This document shows, piece by piece, positions 28,803-37,504 of a DNA stretch of 64,000 nucleotides (positions are counted from its first letter, which is position 1; each line of letters begins with the position of its first letter). Source of the DNA: Gammaproteobacteria bacterium. Its GTDB lineage: Bacteria; Pseudomonadota; Gammaproteobacteria; JACKNK01. The position numbers and the translations under genes are program-made. The DNA is taken from positions 186,001 to 250,000 of the forward strand of contig JACKNK010000006.1 of NCBI GenBank assembly GCA_024234955.1, in the 5' to 3' direction. Below the pieces are notes generated by a model. The model ran no database searches. It was not told the DNA's origin and worked only from the letters and a program-made list of their open reading frames with translations.

Positions 28803-29780
28803 GTGAGCGATCACGACAGCAGTTTCTTCAAGACCTTCGTCGGCGTACTCGGCTTTCTGGTTGTTCTCGCCTTCGTCATCTTCTTTGTTGCTCAGTACGT
28901 CATCGACAAGTCCGGCATCAACGACAACGCCGAAACCCAGTCGATCCGTGATGAAGCCATCGCCAAGCGCATCGCACCGGAAGGCAAGGTTCGCATGATG
29001 GGCGACGCCGAGATCGCCAGCGCCTCCGCCGGTGCCGCCTCCGCCGGTCCGAAGAGCGCCAAGGACATCGTCGCCGCGACCTGCGCCGGCTGTCATGGTT
29101 CGGGCGTGCTGGGTGCGCCGAAGATTGGCGACAAGGCGTCCTGGGACGCGCGTTATGCAGGCGGTCTGGATGCGCTGGTCGCCTCCGCGATCGCCGGCAA
29201 GGGTGCGATGCCCCCGCGCGGTGGCAATGCCTCGCTGTCCGACGAAGAAGTCCGCGCGGCCATCGAGCAGATGCTGGCCGATTCGGGGCTTGACGTCAGC
29301 GTGTCCGACCTGACCGCCGGTGCTGCGGCCTCCGAAGCGGCCCCGACTGCGACGTCGGATGCGGCGCCCGTTGCCGAAGCGGAAACTGCGGCCAACCCGG
29401 TTGCGGCGGCCACTGAAGCGGTGACCCATGCCGCCAGCGCGATGGCCGACTCCGCCGCTGCGGTCGCCGGTAGCGTCGCGGACGCTGCCGGTAACGCAGC
29501 GACAGCGGTCAGCGAAGCGGTTGCTCCGGCAGCCGACAGTGCGCGCGGCAAAGAGGTTTACGGCATGGCTTGTGTCGCTTGTCATGCCGTCGGTGTTGCC
29601 GGTGCCCCGCGTCTTGGCGACAAGGCCAGCTGGTCCGCACGCATTGCTCAGGGCATCGACACCCTGCACACGCATGCCCTGAAGGGCTTCCGTGGCATGC
29701 CGCCGAAGGGAGGCCGCATGGACCTGAGCGATTCGGACGTCGCCGCAGCGGTCGATTACATGGTCTCGCAGGCCCAGTAA
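28803..29780 (+). CDS. Membrane-anchored tandem cytochrome c (two c5-type domains)
   Basis: 325 aa, GTG start with AAGGGGG upstream. Residues about 10-32 form an uncleaved membrane anchor (GVLGFLVVLAFVIFFVAQYV). Haem sites are C94-AG-C97-H98 and C257-VA-C260-H261, so two class I (c5/CycB-like) domains face the periplasm. They are joined by an about 90-residue linker extremely rich in Ala, Val, Thr and Glu. Likely electron carrier between the bc1 complex or quinol oxidation and terminal reductases or oxidases. Confidence 0.92.
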   Translation: MSDHDSSFFKTFVGVLGFLVVLAFVIFFVAQYVIDKSGINDNAETQSIRDEAIAKRIAPEGKVRMMGDAEIASASAGAASAGPKSAKDIVAATCAGCHGSGVLGAPKIGDKASWDARYAGGLDALVASAIAGKGAMPPRGGNASLSDEEVRAAIEQMLADSGLDVSVSDLTAGAAASEAAPTATSDAAPVAEAETAANPVAAATEAVTHAASAMADSAAAVAGSVADAAGNAATAVSEAVAPAADSARGKEVYGMACVACHAVGVAGAPRLGDKASWSARIAQGIDTLHTHALKGFRGMPPKGGRMDLSDSDVAAAVDYMVSQAQ

Positions 29781-29789
29781 TCCCTTGAA

Positions 29790-29818
29790 TTGACCGATGG
29801 CGTGACGCCATCGGTCAA
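29790..29818. repeat. 13-bp perfect hairpin after the cytochrome gene
   Basis: TTGACCGATGGCG at 29790-29802 pairs with CGCCATCGGTCAA at 29806-29818 around a TGA loop. There is no T-run, so it probably stabilises the 3' end ahead of the true terminator at 29829. Confidence 0.6.
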
Positions 29819-29828
29819 ACGCTTCATG

Positions 29829-29866
29829 AAAAGCCCCATGCCGGATTCCGGTGTGGGGCTTTTTTT
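29829..29866. terminator. Intrinsic terminator of the cytochrome gene
   Basis: AAAAGCCCCA...TGGGGCT followed by a T-run, with an inner CCGG/CCGG stem. It lies 48 bases after the cytochrome stop. Confidence 0.85.
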
Positions 29867-29896
29867 AATGTCGCCTTATCACGAAGGCATTCCCGT

Positions 29897-30151
29897 ATGA
29901 ATCCGAGCACCCTGATCGGCTTCGCAGCCGCGACACTCACCACGCTGGCGTTTCTGCCCCAGGTATTGCATACCCTGAAATCGCGGGACACCAAAGGCCT
30001 GTCGTTGGCCATGTACGGCGCCTTCAGCGCCGGCGTGTTTCTCTGGCTGATCTATGGCGTGATGCTCCGGGAGTGGCCCATCATCATTGCCAACGGCATC
30101 ACCTTCCTGCTGGCCATGTCGGTGCTGGTTCTCAAGCTCCGCCACGGCTGA
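29897..30151 (+). CDS. SemiSWEET-family sugar transporter
   Basis: 84 aa, three membrane helices. The PQ-loop motif is FLPQVLHTLKSRDTKGLS, typical of half-size SWEET proteins that act as dimers for facilitated sugar movement. Its stop is three bases from the convergent DUF2939 gene. Substrate unknown. Confidence 0.9.
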   Translation: MNPSTLIGFAAATLTTLAFLPQVLHTLKSRDTKGLSLAMYGAFSAGVFLWLIYGVMLREWPIIIANGITFLLAMSVLVLKLRHG

Positions 30152-30154
30152 AGC

Positions 30155-30634
30155 TCAGCCCGGATAGATCGCCACCACGCGCCACTGCCAATCGGCAAAC
30201 CCGAGGCGAAAATGCAGCGGGTTTCTGCCCAATTCGCCGACACGCACCATGAATCGATTCCAGTTATCGAAGAAGGCGTAATCGATCCGACCGACGAGGG
30301 GGGGAAACTGCCCTTTTCGCGCCTCAGCGCCGGCAAGCTGGCCGCGCACCCAGTCCACATCGACCACGGTATCGACGGCACTCTCACCCAAACGCTTGGC
30401 GCCCGCCCGGAGCATGCTGGAAATGGGGTCATCCCCCTGTCCGATGGCGGAGTTGGCCCGTTGTTCTATGCGGGTGCGCTGATCTTCCTTGACCGTTGCG
30501 ATGTCGATCAACGCGGCCAGTGTGGCCTTGTCATTCGCTTGCAGGGCCTGATCCAGGCGGTAAATCTGGGCATAGGGATAGGCCACCCAGAGGATGGCGG
30601 CGATAAGGATCAGGGAGGACAGCAGTTTCTTCAT
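30155..30634 (-). CDS. DUF2939-domain protein
   Basis: 159 aa. A single N-terminal hydrophobic helix (LLSSLILIAAILWVAYPYA) works as a membrane anchor or uncleaved signal. The remaining YRLDQALQANDKATLAALID and WNRFMVRVGELGRNPLHF agree with the DUF2939 family of periplasmic or envelope proteins of unknown function. It is coupled to the upstream PEP-CTERM gene by an ATGA overlap (30631-30634). Confidence 0.82.
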   Translation of the reverse strand: MKKLLSSLILIAAILWVAYPYAQIYRLDQALQANDKATLAALIDIATVKEDQRTRIEQRANSAIGQGDDPISSMLRAGAKRLGESAVDTVVDVDWVRGQLAGAEARKGQFPPLVGRIDYAFFDNWNRFMVRVGELGRNPLHFRLGFADWQWRVVAIYPG

Positions 30635-31659
30635 GTGACTCGTCGCAGTAAGGGAATGGTGGCCGACAACATCAGCAACAAGGTTGCCGGCTCGGGAATG
30701 GGCATTTCAACGCTGTTGATCGCGGCGACCACCGCACCGGCGGCGGCAATCCGGTTGTTGGTGTCGAAGCGGATGCTCTGTTCCATCTCGATATGCACGA
30801 AATCGGCGCCCAGGGACCGGGTGTAATCCCCCTGCACATTGGTGGTCGCGCCGAGGCCGGCGAAGTCCTGTCCATCGACTGAACCGTTGATGGCCTGGTT
30901 CAGCACATCATTTACGTCAAGCGTGTTGTAGCCGTAGGTCACCAGTCCCGCCGCTTCGAGAAACGCATCGACGGCGAGCATACCGCTGCTAACGCTGCCG
31001 TCGCCCGCCGTGACCACGGCATCGGTATCGGCGGGCATGATCGGATGATTGTCCAGGTTGAAACCGTGTATCTGCCAGGCGTCGCGTTCCCCGGCCCCGG
31101 TCCACGCTTCATGCACTTCCTGAAAGATCGATTCGGTCAGGTGGGCCACATCGGCGGTCCCGACACCGTTGGCATTGCGGTGCGCGCCCGCCATCAGGAA
31201 CCCTGCCGCGTTCACATCCCGGTAGATGCTGGCGGCGATTTCCCAGCTGTTGGTGTCAAAGCGCGGGTGCGGCGCCTCGATCAGGACCTGGACATCGGCG
31301 CCGGTGTTGAAAAAGTACGATCCCCAGCCACGGGTCTGCTGATCGTTGACCAGTTGCTCACGCAGGCCGAGATACGTGTTCCCGGTGTTGCTGTCGGTGA
31401 ATTCAACGACTTCGTAGTCCAGGGCGGCGGCCTGCGCATCCGCCGAGACCGTATCGCCACTGGCGATGCTGTTGGCGAGACTGCGAAAGGCGCTGCGTTG
31501 GGCCAGATCCGGCGCCACATACAGATTGCTCCCGGAGACGAAACTGAGGTTCTTGAGGCGCTCGACTTCATCAATGAAGCTGCCGCTCTCGATGAGCATG
31601 GCCTGGGCCTGACTGCCCATGAACAAAATACCGGCGGCGACCAATCTTTCCAGACGCAT
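30631..31659 (-). CDS. PEP-CTERM-tailed secreted protein, possibly a zinc hydrolase
   Basis: 342 aa from ATG 31659 (MRLERLV), which begins the signal peptide; the much longer open frame upstream is antisense to the M61 peptidase gene. The tail IPEPATLLLMLSATIPLLRR is a classical PEP-CTERM exosortase signal. The body has VLIEAPHPRFDTNSWEI, AGAHRNANGVG, WQIHGFNLD and FVHIEMEQSIRF. This spacing of His, Glu and Arg looks like an N-formylglutamate amidohydrolase- or amidase-type zinc site; that is inference. It would act outside the cell. Confidence 0.72.
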   Translation of the reverse strand: MRLERLVAAGILFMGSQAQAMLIESGSFIDEVERLKNLSFVSGSNLYVAPDLAQRSAFRSLANSIASGDTVSADAQAAALDYEVVEFTDSNTGNTYLGLREQLVNDQQTRGWGSYFFNTGADVQVLIEAPHPRFDTNSWEIAASIYRDVNAAGFLMAGAHRNANGVGTADVAHLTESIFQEVHEAWTGAGERDAWQIHGFNLDNHPIMPADTDAVVTAGDGSVSSGMLAVDAFLEAAGLVTYGYNTLDVNDVLNQAINGSVDGQDFAGLGATTNVQGDYTRSLGADFVHIEMEQSIRFDTNNRIAAAGAVVAAINSVEMPIPEPATLLLMLSATIPLLRRVT

Positions 31660-31725
31660 TAGAAACCGAGCCCAACCTGTCAAACACAGGCCAAATACCA
31701 GAGCGGCGCAGATTATCATGCCACC

Positions 31726-33540
31726 ATGAACAGCCCGACCATCGTTTACCGCATCCACCCCGTCGATCCGAAACTGCACACCTTCGAGATCGTGCTCGAA
31801 ATCGCCTCTCCCGACCCCGCCGGTCAGCGTCTCAGCATGCCGGCCTGGATACCCGGGAGTTACATGATTCGCGACTTTGCGCGGAACGTGACTCAGCTCG
31901 CCGCCGAATCGGCCGGCCAGTCGGTGGCAACGCGCAAGCTCGACAAGCAGACCTGGATCTGCGATCCCTGCACCGGCCCGCTCACCATCCGTTATCAGGT
32001 CTATGCCTGGGATCTTTCGGTCCGTAGCGCACACCTGGACACCACCCACGCGTATTTCAACGGCAGTTCGGTGTTTCTCGCGGTTGACGGCCAGACGGAC
32101 AAGCCGTGCGCGGTGGACATCCAGCCCCCGGCGCGGGATGCCGTGACCGAGGTTGCGCAATGGCAGGTCGCGACCAGCCTGCCTCGCGACGGCGCCGCAA
32201 AGCACGGCTTCGGCAGGTACCGGGCCGACGATTACGACGCGCTGATCGACCACCCGGTCGAGATCGGCAATCTCACCTTCCTCGCCTGGGAATCGCATGG
32301 CGTACCGCACGAGATGGCGATATACGGTCGCCACGATGCCGATACCGACCGTCTGGCGGCAGACCTGAAACGCATCTGCGAAACCCATATCGATCTGTTC
32401 GGGCAACCCGCGCCGATGGATTACTACCTGTTCCTGGTCATGGCGGTCGGCGACGGTGTCGGTGGGCTCGAGCATCGCGCCTCGACCAGCCTGATATGCC
32501 GTCGCGACGATTTGCCGCGACGGGGTGCCGCAGGGATCGACAAGGGTTATCGGGACTTCCTCGGCCTGTGCAGCCACGAGTATTTCCATACCTGGAACGT
32601 GAAACGCATCAAGCCGACGGTGTTTCTGCCCTACGACCTGTCGCAGGAAGTGCATACCCCATTGCTCTGGGCCTTCGAAGGCATCACCTCGTATTACGAC
32701 GATCTCGGTCTGCATCGTTCCGGACTCGTCGATACGGCTGACTATCTCGACCTTCTGGCCAAGACCTTGACCCGAGTTCAGCGCGCGACCGGTCGTCGCC
32801 GCCAGACCGTGACCGAATCGAGCTTCGATACCTGGACGCGCTTCTACAAACAGGATGAAAACGCTCCGAATGCCATCGTCAGTTACTACACCAAGGGCGC
32901 CCAGGTGGCCTTGGCGCTGGATCTGAAATTACGTCTCGAGAGCGACGGGGCCGCCACTCTCGACGACCTGATGCGTCGCCTTTGGCAAGACTTCGGCCAG
33001 CGGAGTCGCGGTGTGGGCGACGATGACATTCAGGCCCTTGCCAGCGAGCTGGCGGGGACCGATCTCAGCGCATTTTTCACCAAGGCCCTGCATTCCACCG
33101 ACGACATCGAGCTCGCCGATCTGCTTGGTGAGTTCGGTGTCGATTGGGTGTTGCGTGCGGCCGCGAACGCCGATGACGCCGGCGGACGCATCCCGACCGC
33201 TTCGACACCGCGCGTCGTGCTTGGCGCCCGCATCGGGGAAGACCCCGTCGGGGCGCGTGTACTCAATGTGTATGAACACGGCGCAGCGCATCAAGCCGGG
33301 CTTTCAGCGGGTGACGTGATCATTGCTGTGGATGGTCTGCGGGCCACCAGCAAAACCCTGGATGCGACGATCGCCCGGGGCGGCGAACGGCCGCGCACGA
33401 TCAGCGCCTTTCGGCGCGATGAATTGATGAGTTTCACGTTGCGGCCCTTGCCCGCACCGCACGACACTATCGAACTGCGCCTGTCCGAGGCGACCGACGC
33501 CTCTCGCCGAGAGCGCCGCGCTTCATGGCTTCAAGACTGA
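31726..33540 (+). CDS. M61-family metallopeptidase with PDZ domain
   Basis: 604 aa, no signal peptide. The N-terminal domain resembles the M61 glycyl aminopeptidase (MPAWIPGSYMIRDFARNVT). The zinc motif HEYFH is at 284-288 (CSHEYFHTWNVKRIKP), followed by the second-sphere Glu in WAFEGITSYYDD. A C-terminal PDZ domain is seen from about residue 495 (VYEHGAAHQAGLSAGDVIIA). It is probably an aminopeptidase for small or acidic peptides. Confidence 0.92.
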   Translation: MNSPTIVYRIHPVDPKLHTFEIVLEIASPDPAGQRLSMPAWIPGSYMIRDFARNVTQLAAESAGQSVATRKLDKQTWICDPCTGPLTIRYQVYAWDLSVRSAHLDTTHAYFNGSSVFLAVDGQTDKPCAVDIQPPARDAVTEVAQWQVATSLPRDGAAKHGFGRYRADDYDALIDHPVEIGNLTFLAWESHGVPHEMAIYGRHDADTDRLAADLKRICETHIDLFGQPAPMDYYLFLVMAVGDGVGGLEHRASTSLICRRDDLPRRGAAGIDKGYRDFLGLCSHEYFHTWNVKRIKPTVFLPYDLSQEVHTPLLWAFEGITSYYDDLGLHRSGLVDTADYLDLLAKTLTRVQRATGRRRQTVTESSFDTWTRFYKQDENAPNAIVSYYTKGAQVALALDLKLRLESDGAATLDDLMRRLWQDFGQRSRGVGDDDIQALASELAGTDLSAFFTKALHSTDDIELADLLGEFGVDWVLRAAANADDAGGRIPTASTPRVVLGARIGEDPVGARVLNVYEHGAAHQAGLSAGDVIIAVDGLRATSKTLDATIARGGERPRTISAFRRDELMSFTLRPLPAPHDTIELRLSEATDASRRERRASWLQD

Positions 33541-33564
33541 TCCGGTTGCCGGTCTTTTTGCGTC

Positions 33565-33927
33565 TCAATGTCCTTTGAGACGCAAGGGCATGTCATCGAA
33601 TTCAATGCCACCCCAGCCATAGGCCATGAAATTGCGGATATTGCGGTGATCGTTGCCGTCCGGGTCCGCGAGGACCGCCCGATAATGCTCCCCGAAAGCG
33701 GCCAGCACGGCTTCATCGATGAGATTGTTGATCAGTCCGAAGGCAAACAACTTGCAGGCACCCTGATTCTGCCCGGCCGGGTTTTCCAGCAGGTCATCAC
33801 CCAGGCCGCTGCGGAAGGCGCAGGGATGGTAGTCGTACAAGGCCTCGATCAGATTCAGCGTATCGGCAAACTCGACCTCTTCCTGGGCGAGACGCGCAAT
33901 GAATTCGTCCAGTGCAATCGGGTTCAT
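33565..33927 (-). CDS. HopJ-family protein
   Basis: 120 aa from ATG 33927, with GGAGC upstream. EFADTLNLIEALYDYHPCAF and NQGACKLFAFGLINNL with GEHYRAVLADPDGNDHRNIR make the HopJ type III effector family signature. In environmental gammaproteobacteria it is a housekeeping protein of unknown role rather than an effector; no type III secretion genes are nearby. Confidence 0.9.
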   Translation of the reverse strand: MNPIALDEFIARLAQEEVEFADTLNLIEALYDYHPCAFRSGLGDDLLENPAGQNQGACKLFAFGLINNLIDEAVLAAFGEHYRAVLADPDGNDHRNIRNFMAYGWGGIEFDDMPLRLKGH

Positions 33928-33966
33928 ATCGGAGCTCCGGGGCGTTGGGGCCGCGAGCATAGCCGC

Positions 33967-35037
33967 TCAGTCGTATCGCCGAAAACCGATCAGAGCGAGG
34001 CCGGCACCCAACAGTGCCAGCGGCATCGGCATCGGAACGCCATTGAGTTGGTCCGGGGTCAGCAACAACACATGGCGGTTGCCATTGATATCCAGCGCAT
34101 CGACCAGGATCTGACCGAGATCGTTGATGGCATTGGCGCGTTCAATCGTCCAGCCCGTTGCCCCGGGATCGAGCAGGGTATTGAGGTCATAGAACATGCC
34201 ACCGCTGAACAAGAAGGCATAAATACCGGAAAGCCCATCGACGTAACCGATCGCCTGACCGTAATTATTGACATCCTGGGCGTAGGACCAGCGTTCGCCT
34301 GACAAGGCGCCCAAGTCCACCAGATCACCATTCGCTTCCCAGAGAATTGCATGGGTATCGCCGCCGGCCGTCTGGGCCCATCCGACCGTGACGTTGTTGT
34401 CGTTGATGGCGTTGGCGCGAGCGCCCTGATTGGAATCCAGACCATCCAGGGTAACGACATCGCCATTGCTGGTGGCCCGGAAGCCGCGCTGCACGCTGCC
34501 GCCGTTGGCTTCATAGTGGCCGGCAATGGTGCCGCTTGCGTTGATGTCCAGGCCTTCGCTATACGTCGGCCCGAGTTCGGCCAATGGCGCACCGGTGCTG
34601 ATGTCGTCGGCCCAGCGCGTCGCTTCACCCGTGCCGTTGTTGTAGACCGTCCCCGCAATCTGGCCACTATTGTTGATGGCGCCGACATAGGAGCCGCTAC
34701 CGGTATGGCTCAGCGTATTGCTGGTCGTTCCGGAGAAGGATTGGGTGCTGTAGCCAGCCCCGATATATCCCACCACCGTTCCGGAGTCGTTGATGCCGAC
34801 GCCTCTTCCGGTGCCCAGGACGGTCTCGGTGACCCCCCCGAACGTGTCCCACCGCACCGCATTTCCATCATGCGTACCGGCGATCTGTCCGGATTCGTTC
34901 AGGTCCAGGCCTTCCACGTCCGCGCTCAATCCGATGCCCTGAGCGACATCCGTGATGGTGAAGACCACGGCGTGTGCGGAAGCCCCGAGGATCAGCGAGA
35001 ACGCGCCGATGAATATTGCCAAGCGGTTCGACGTCAT
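33967..35037 (-). CDS. HAF-repeat secreted protein with PEP-CTERM-like tail
   Basis: 356 aa from ATG 35037, with GGAGAC upstream. Signal peptide ends near SAHA. The body is a series of about 45-residue repeats with the pattern 'A-I-N-(D/N)-S/N-G-Q-I-A/V-G' (VGAINNSGQIAGT, ANAINDNNVTVGW, ANAINDLGQILVD), as in HAF-repeat beta-propellers. The tail VPMPMPLALLGAGLALIGFR followed by a final RYD is a PEP-CTERM-like sorting signal. Likely exposed at the cell surface; binding partner unknown. Confidence 0.8.
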   Translation of the reverse strand: MTSNRLAIFIGAFSLILGASAHAVVFTITDVAQGIGLSADVEGLDLNESGQIAGTHDGNAVRWDTFGGVTETVLGTGRGVGINDSGTVVGYIGAGYSTQSFSGTTSNTLSHTGSGSYVGAINNSGQIAGTVYNNGTGEATRWADDISTGAPLAELGPTYSEGLDINASGTIAGHYEANGGSVQRGFRATSNGDVVTLDGLDSNQGARANAINDNNVTVGWAQTAGGDTHAILWEANGDLVDLGALSGERWSYAQDVNNYGQAIGYVDGLSGIYAFLFSGGMFYDLNTLLDPGATGWTIERANAINDLGQILVDALDINGNRHVLLLTPDQLNGVPMPMPLALLGAGLALIGFRRYD

Positions 35038-35181
35038 ATCCGTCTCCATGTCGATGAATCGTTGTCGCCGTCCTTAGCAAAACTCGCGCCTCAGCGGTCG
35101 GAAACACGGCGGGACAGCGGAAAATGACGCATCTCGATCCGGGGTGTCACGCGGCTCGCGACATCGTTGTCAGGTCGGCTG

Positions 35182-35619
35182 TCAGTCCGCTTCGACCTTC
35201 AAGCTGGCACCGTCCACGCCGACAACCTTCACACGGCTGCCTGCCGGCATGTCGTCGCCGACCGCGCGCCACAGGCTGTCCCCGACACGGACCCGGCCAA
35301 CACCGTTATCGATGGCCGTTTCCAGCGTGAAACTGCGACCGATGTATTGTTCGCCACGGCGATTCAGGTTGGGCTGATCGGTCTCTTCCGGATACTTCCG
35401 GAACCACATCCTCCAGCCCACGATGGTGGCGATCGAAAGGCCCGCGAAGATCAGGAACTGGGCTTCCCAGGTCATGACCGGGATCAGCCAGAGCAGGAAA
35501 CCGACCGCAATTGCGGCCACGCCCATCCAGACGAAGAACGCCCCCGGCGCAAACGCTTCGAGGATCACCAGGGCGACGCCGAGGATCCACCAATGCCAGA
35601 AGTCCGGGCTGTAATTCAT
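35182..35619 (-). CDS. NfeD-family protein
   Basis: 145 aa. Three or four membrane helices (WWILGVALVILEAFAPGAFF, GVAAIAVGFLLWLI, FLIFAGLSIATIVGW) precede a C-terminal OB-like domain (GRSFTLETAIDNGVGRVRVG, DSLWRAVGDDMPAGSRV). NfeD proteins pair with stomatins; here the start overlaps the stomatin stop by four bases. Confidence 0.92.
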   Translation of the reverse strand: MNYSPDFWHWWILGVALVILEAFAPGAFFVWMGVAAIAVGFLLWLIPVMTWEAQFLIFAGLSIATIVGWRMWFRKYPEETDQPNLNRRGEQYIGRSFTLETAIDNGVGRVRVGDSLWRAVGDDMPAGSRVKVVGVDGASLKVEAD

Positions 35620-36536
35620 GATTTCTTTTCCATCGCGGCCTTGGCGAGTTCGGCGACGCCACCGATGGCACCGATCACACCTGACGCCTCCATCGGCATG
35701 AAGATCAACTTCTGGTTGGGTGCCGATCCGATGGTTTGCAGGGCTTCGACGTATTTCTGCGCGACGAAGTAGTTGATTGCCTGAACATCGCCCTGGGCGA
35801 TCGCCACCGAGACCACCTGGGTTGCCTTGGCTTCTGCCTCAGCAAGTCGCTCACGCGCCTCGGCCTCGCGGAACGCGGCCTCTTTCTGGCCTTCCGCCTT
35901 GAGCACCGCCGCCTGCTTGTCGCCATCCGCCTTGAGGATTTCGGCCTGACGCTTGCCTTCGGCTTCGAGAATCGAGGCCCGCTTGTCGCGCTCGGCCTTC
36001 ATCTGGCGCGCCATCGACTCAACCAGATCGGTTGGCGGCGAGATGTCCTTGATCTCGATTCGGGTGACCTTGACGCCCCAGGGTGTGGTGGCTTCATCGA
36101 CCACGGTCAGCAACCGGGCATTGATTTCGTCCCGCTTGGAGAGCAGTTCGTCCAGGTCCATCGAGCCCATGACGGTACGGATGTTGGTCATGGTGAGATT
36201 CAGGGTCGCGTACTCGCGGTTGTTGACCTCGTAGGCGGCCTTTGCCGAATCGAGCACTTGATAGAACACCACGCCGTCCACCGAGACCATCGCGTTGTCC
36301 TTGGTGATGATCTCCTGTGTCGGCACGTCCAGCACCTGTTCCATCATGTTCAGCTTCTGGCCGATCTGATCGACCACCGGCACGATCAGATTCAGGCCCG
36401 GGCGCAGGCTGCGGGTGTATTTGCCGAACCGCTCCACCGTCCATTCGTTGCCCTGCGGCACCGACTTGACACCGAGGAATATGACGACGGCGGCCAGGCC
36501 GAAGATGAACAATACGAGGATGCCGAATTCGCTCAT
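35616..36536 (-). CDS. SPFH/stomatin-family membrane protein (QmcA-like)
   Basis: 306 aa. The N-terminal helix (GILVLFIFGLAAVVIFLGV) anchors an SPFH/band 7 domain (VPQGNEWTVERFGKYTRSLRPGL). A long alanine- and glutamate-rich coiled coil follows (about residues 170-250). The C-terminal YFVAQKYVEALQTIGSAPNQ is typical of the QmcA/YbbK group. It organises membrane microdomains with its NfeD partner. Confidence 0.92.
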   Translation of the reverse strand: MSEFGILVLFIFGLAAVVIFLGVKSVPQGNEWTVERFGKYTRSLRPGLNLIVPVVDQIGQKLNMMEQVLDVPTQEIITKDNAMVSVDGVVFYQVLDSAKAAYEVNNREYATLNLTMTNIRTVMGSMDLDELLSKRDEINARLLTVVDEATTPWGVKVTRIEIKDISPPTDLVESMARQMKAERDKRASILEAEGKRQAEILKADGDKQAAVLKAEGQKEAAFREAEARERLAEAEAKATQVVSVAIAQGDVQAINYFVAQKYVEALQTIGSAPNQKLIFMPMEASGVIGAIGGVAELAKAAMEKKS

Positions 36537-36637
36537 GGCAGACGCTCCGAGGGATTGAAAGTGGGGGCAGTATAGCCGTGCGCCTTGAGGTAACGTTGTG
36601 ACACAGGTCGCACCTCCTGCGCACCGCTGTTTGAGCC

Positions 36638-37000
36638 ATGTCGATGTCCAGCAACCTGTTTACCGTTACCGCACCGTTGATGATTCGATCCGCCGATGGC
36701 GGGGAGCACGTCATTGCGGAGCTGTTCGAGCATCCACTCGGTATCCTCTGGTTCGAACCGTATTGGCACCTTGGCGACCCGAAGACCACCTTGCACCTGG
36801 TCGAAGGCGAGGTGCGTGGCGAGGGTCCCTGGCGCGTTGCTGACCACATCCTCAACGTGCTCGGCTGCCACGGCACCAACGCCGAACTGGCCATCGGCTT
36901 TGAACGCTGGCGCGAATTTCTCCTCGACCCGGCGAGCGATTACCCACCGGTGGAGTTGGTCAAGGCCATTGCGCGTCATCGGGGCGCGATCACGGATTGA
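36638..37000 (+). CDS. Conserved hypothetical protein
   Basis: 120 aa; the alternative start is two codons on. I do not recognise a family. The sequence is compact and soluble, with acidic and Trp-rich segments (GILWFEPYWHLGDPKTTLHL, EGPWRVADHILNVLGCHGTN). No signal, membrane helix or catalytic motif is evident. It is divergent from the stomatin operon, and its stop is six bases from the convergent neighbour. Confidence 0.65.
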   Translation: MSMSSNLFTVTAPLMIRSADGGEHVIAELFEHPLGILWFEPYWHLGDPKTTLHLVEGEVRGEGPWRVADHILNVLGCHGTNAELAIGFERWREFLLDPASDYPPVELVKAIARHRGAITD

Positions 37001-37005
37001 CCGCC

Positions 37006-37386
37006 TCAGTGCACCGGTACGATCACCGTATGAGGTCGGCGATCGACGTGGCGTTCACTGACTCGCACGGGCGCATCGACCACCCGCAGATGATGTCCGC
37101 GATCGATGTAAAAGCGGCCCTTGTAGTACAGGTAATCGACTCGGTCGAAGCGGAACGCCAACGGCGCATCGGCATCGCGGACGTAGATGGTCGGGCGCAT
37201 ATCACGGTCATGGGGCGCGCCGTATTCACGCTGCCGGTCGTCCTCACCGAGAATCCTGACGCGCGGATCGTTCGCCCAGACCGCATCGTCGTGGTTGTCG
37301 AAACTGCGTGCCTGGGCTGCCGCCATCGGAAGCACGGTCAAGGTGAGCAGGGCCAACAAGGTGTTGCGCAAGGTGTCGTTCTTCAT
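37006..37386 (-). CDS. Small secreted hypothetical protein
   Basis: 126 aa with a signal peptide (residues 1-26, ending AAAQA). The mature part is rich in Asp, Arg and Tyr and includes DYLYYKGRFYIDRGHHLRVV. No family is recognised; the sequence has some likeness to small RcnB-like periplasmic proteins, which is weak evidence. Confidence 0.6.
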   Translation of the reverse strand: MKNDTLRNTLLALLTLTVLPMAAAQARSFDNHDDAVWANDPRVRILGEDDRQREYGAPHDRDMRPTIYVRDADAPLAFRFDRVDYLYYKGRFYIDRGHHLRVVDAPVRVSERHVDRRPHTVIVPVH

Positions 37387-37504
37387 GTCTTGATCTCTTC
37401 GTCGTTCTGGGACGGCGACAGAGTGACGGCGGAACGCGCAAACAATGCGTATTTAAACGTGCAACAAGCATGAAACCGCAGGCACTCGCTTACACTTCGC
37501 GGCC

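Noticed and set aside
31660..32715. N-terminal half of a 694-aa minus-strand frame
   Set aside because: Antisense to the M61 peptidase; the real secreted protein starts at 31659 with a signal peptide.
33565..33927. Type III secretion effector
   Set aside because: HopJ family membership is real, but no secretion genes or hrp box are present and the family is widespread in non-pathogens.
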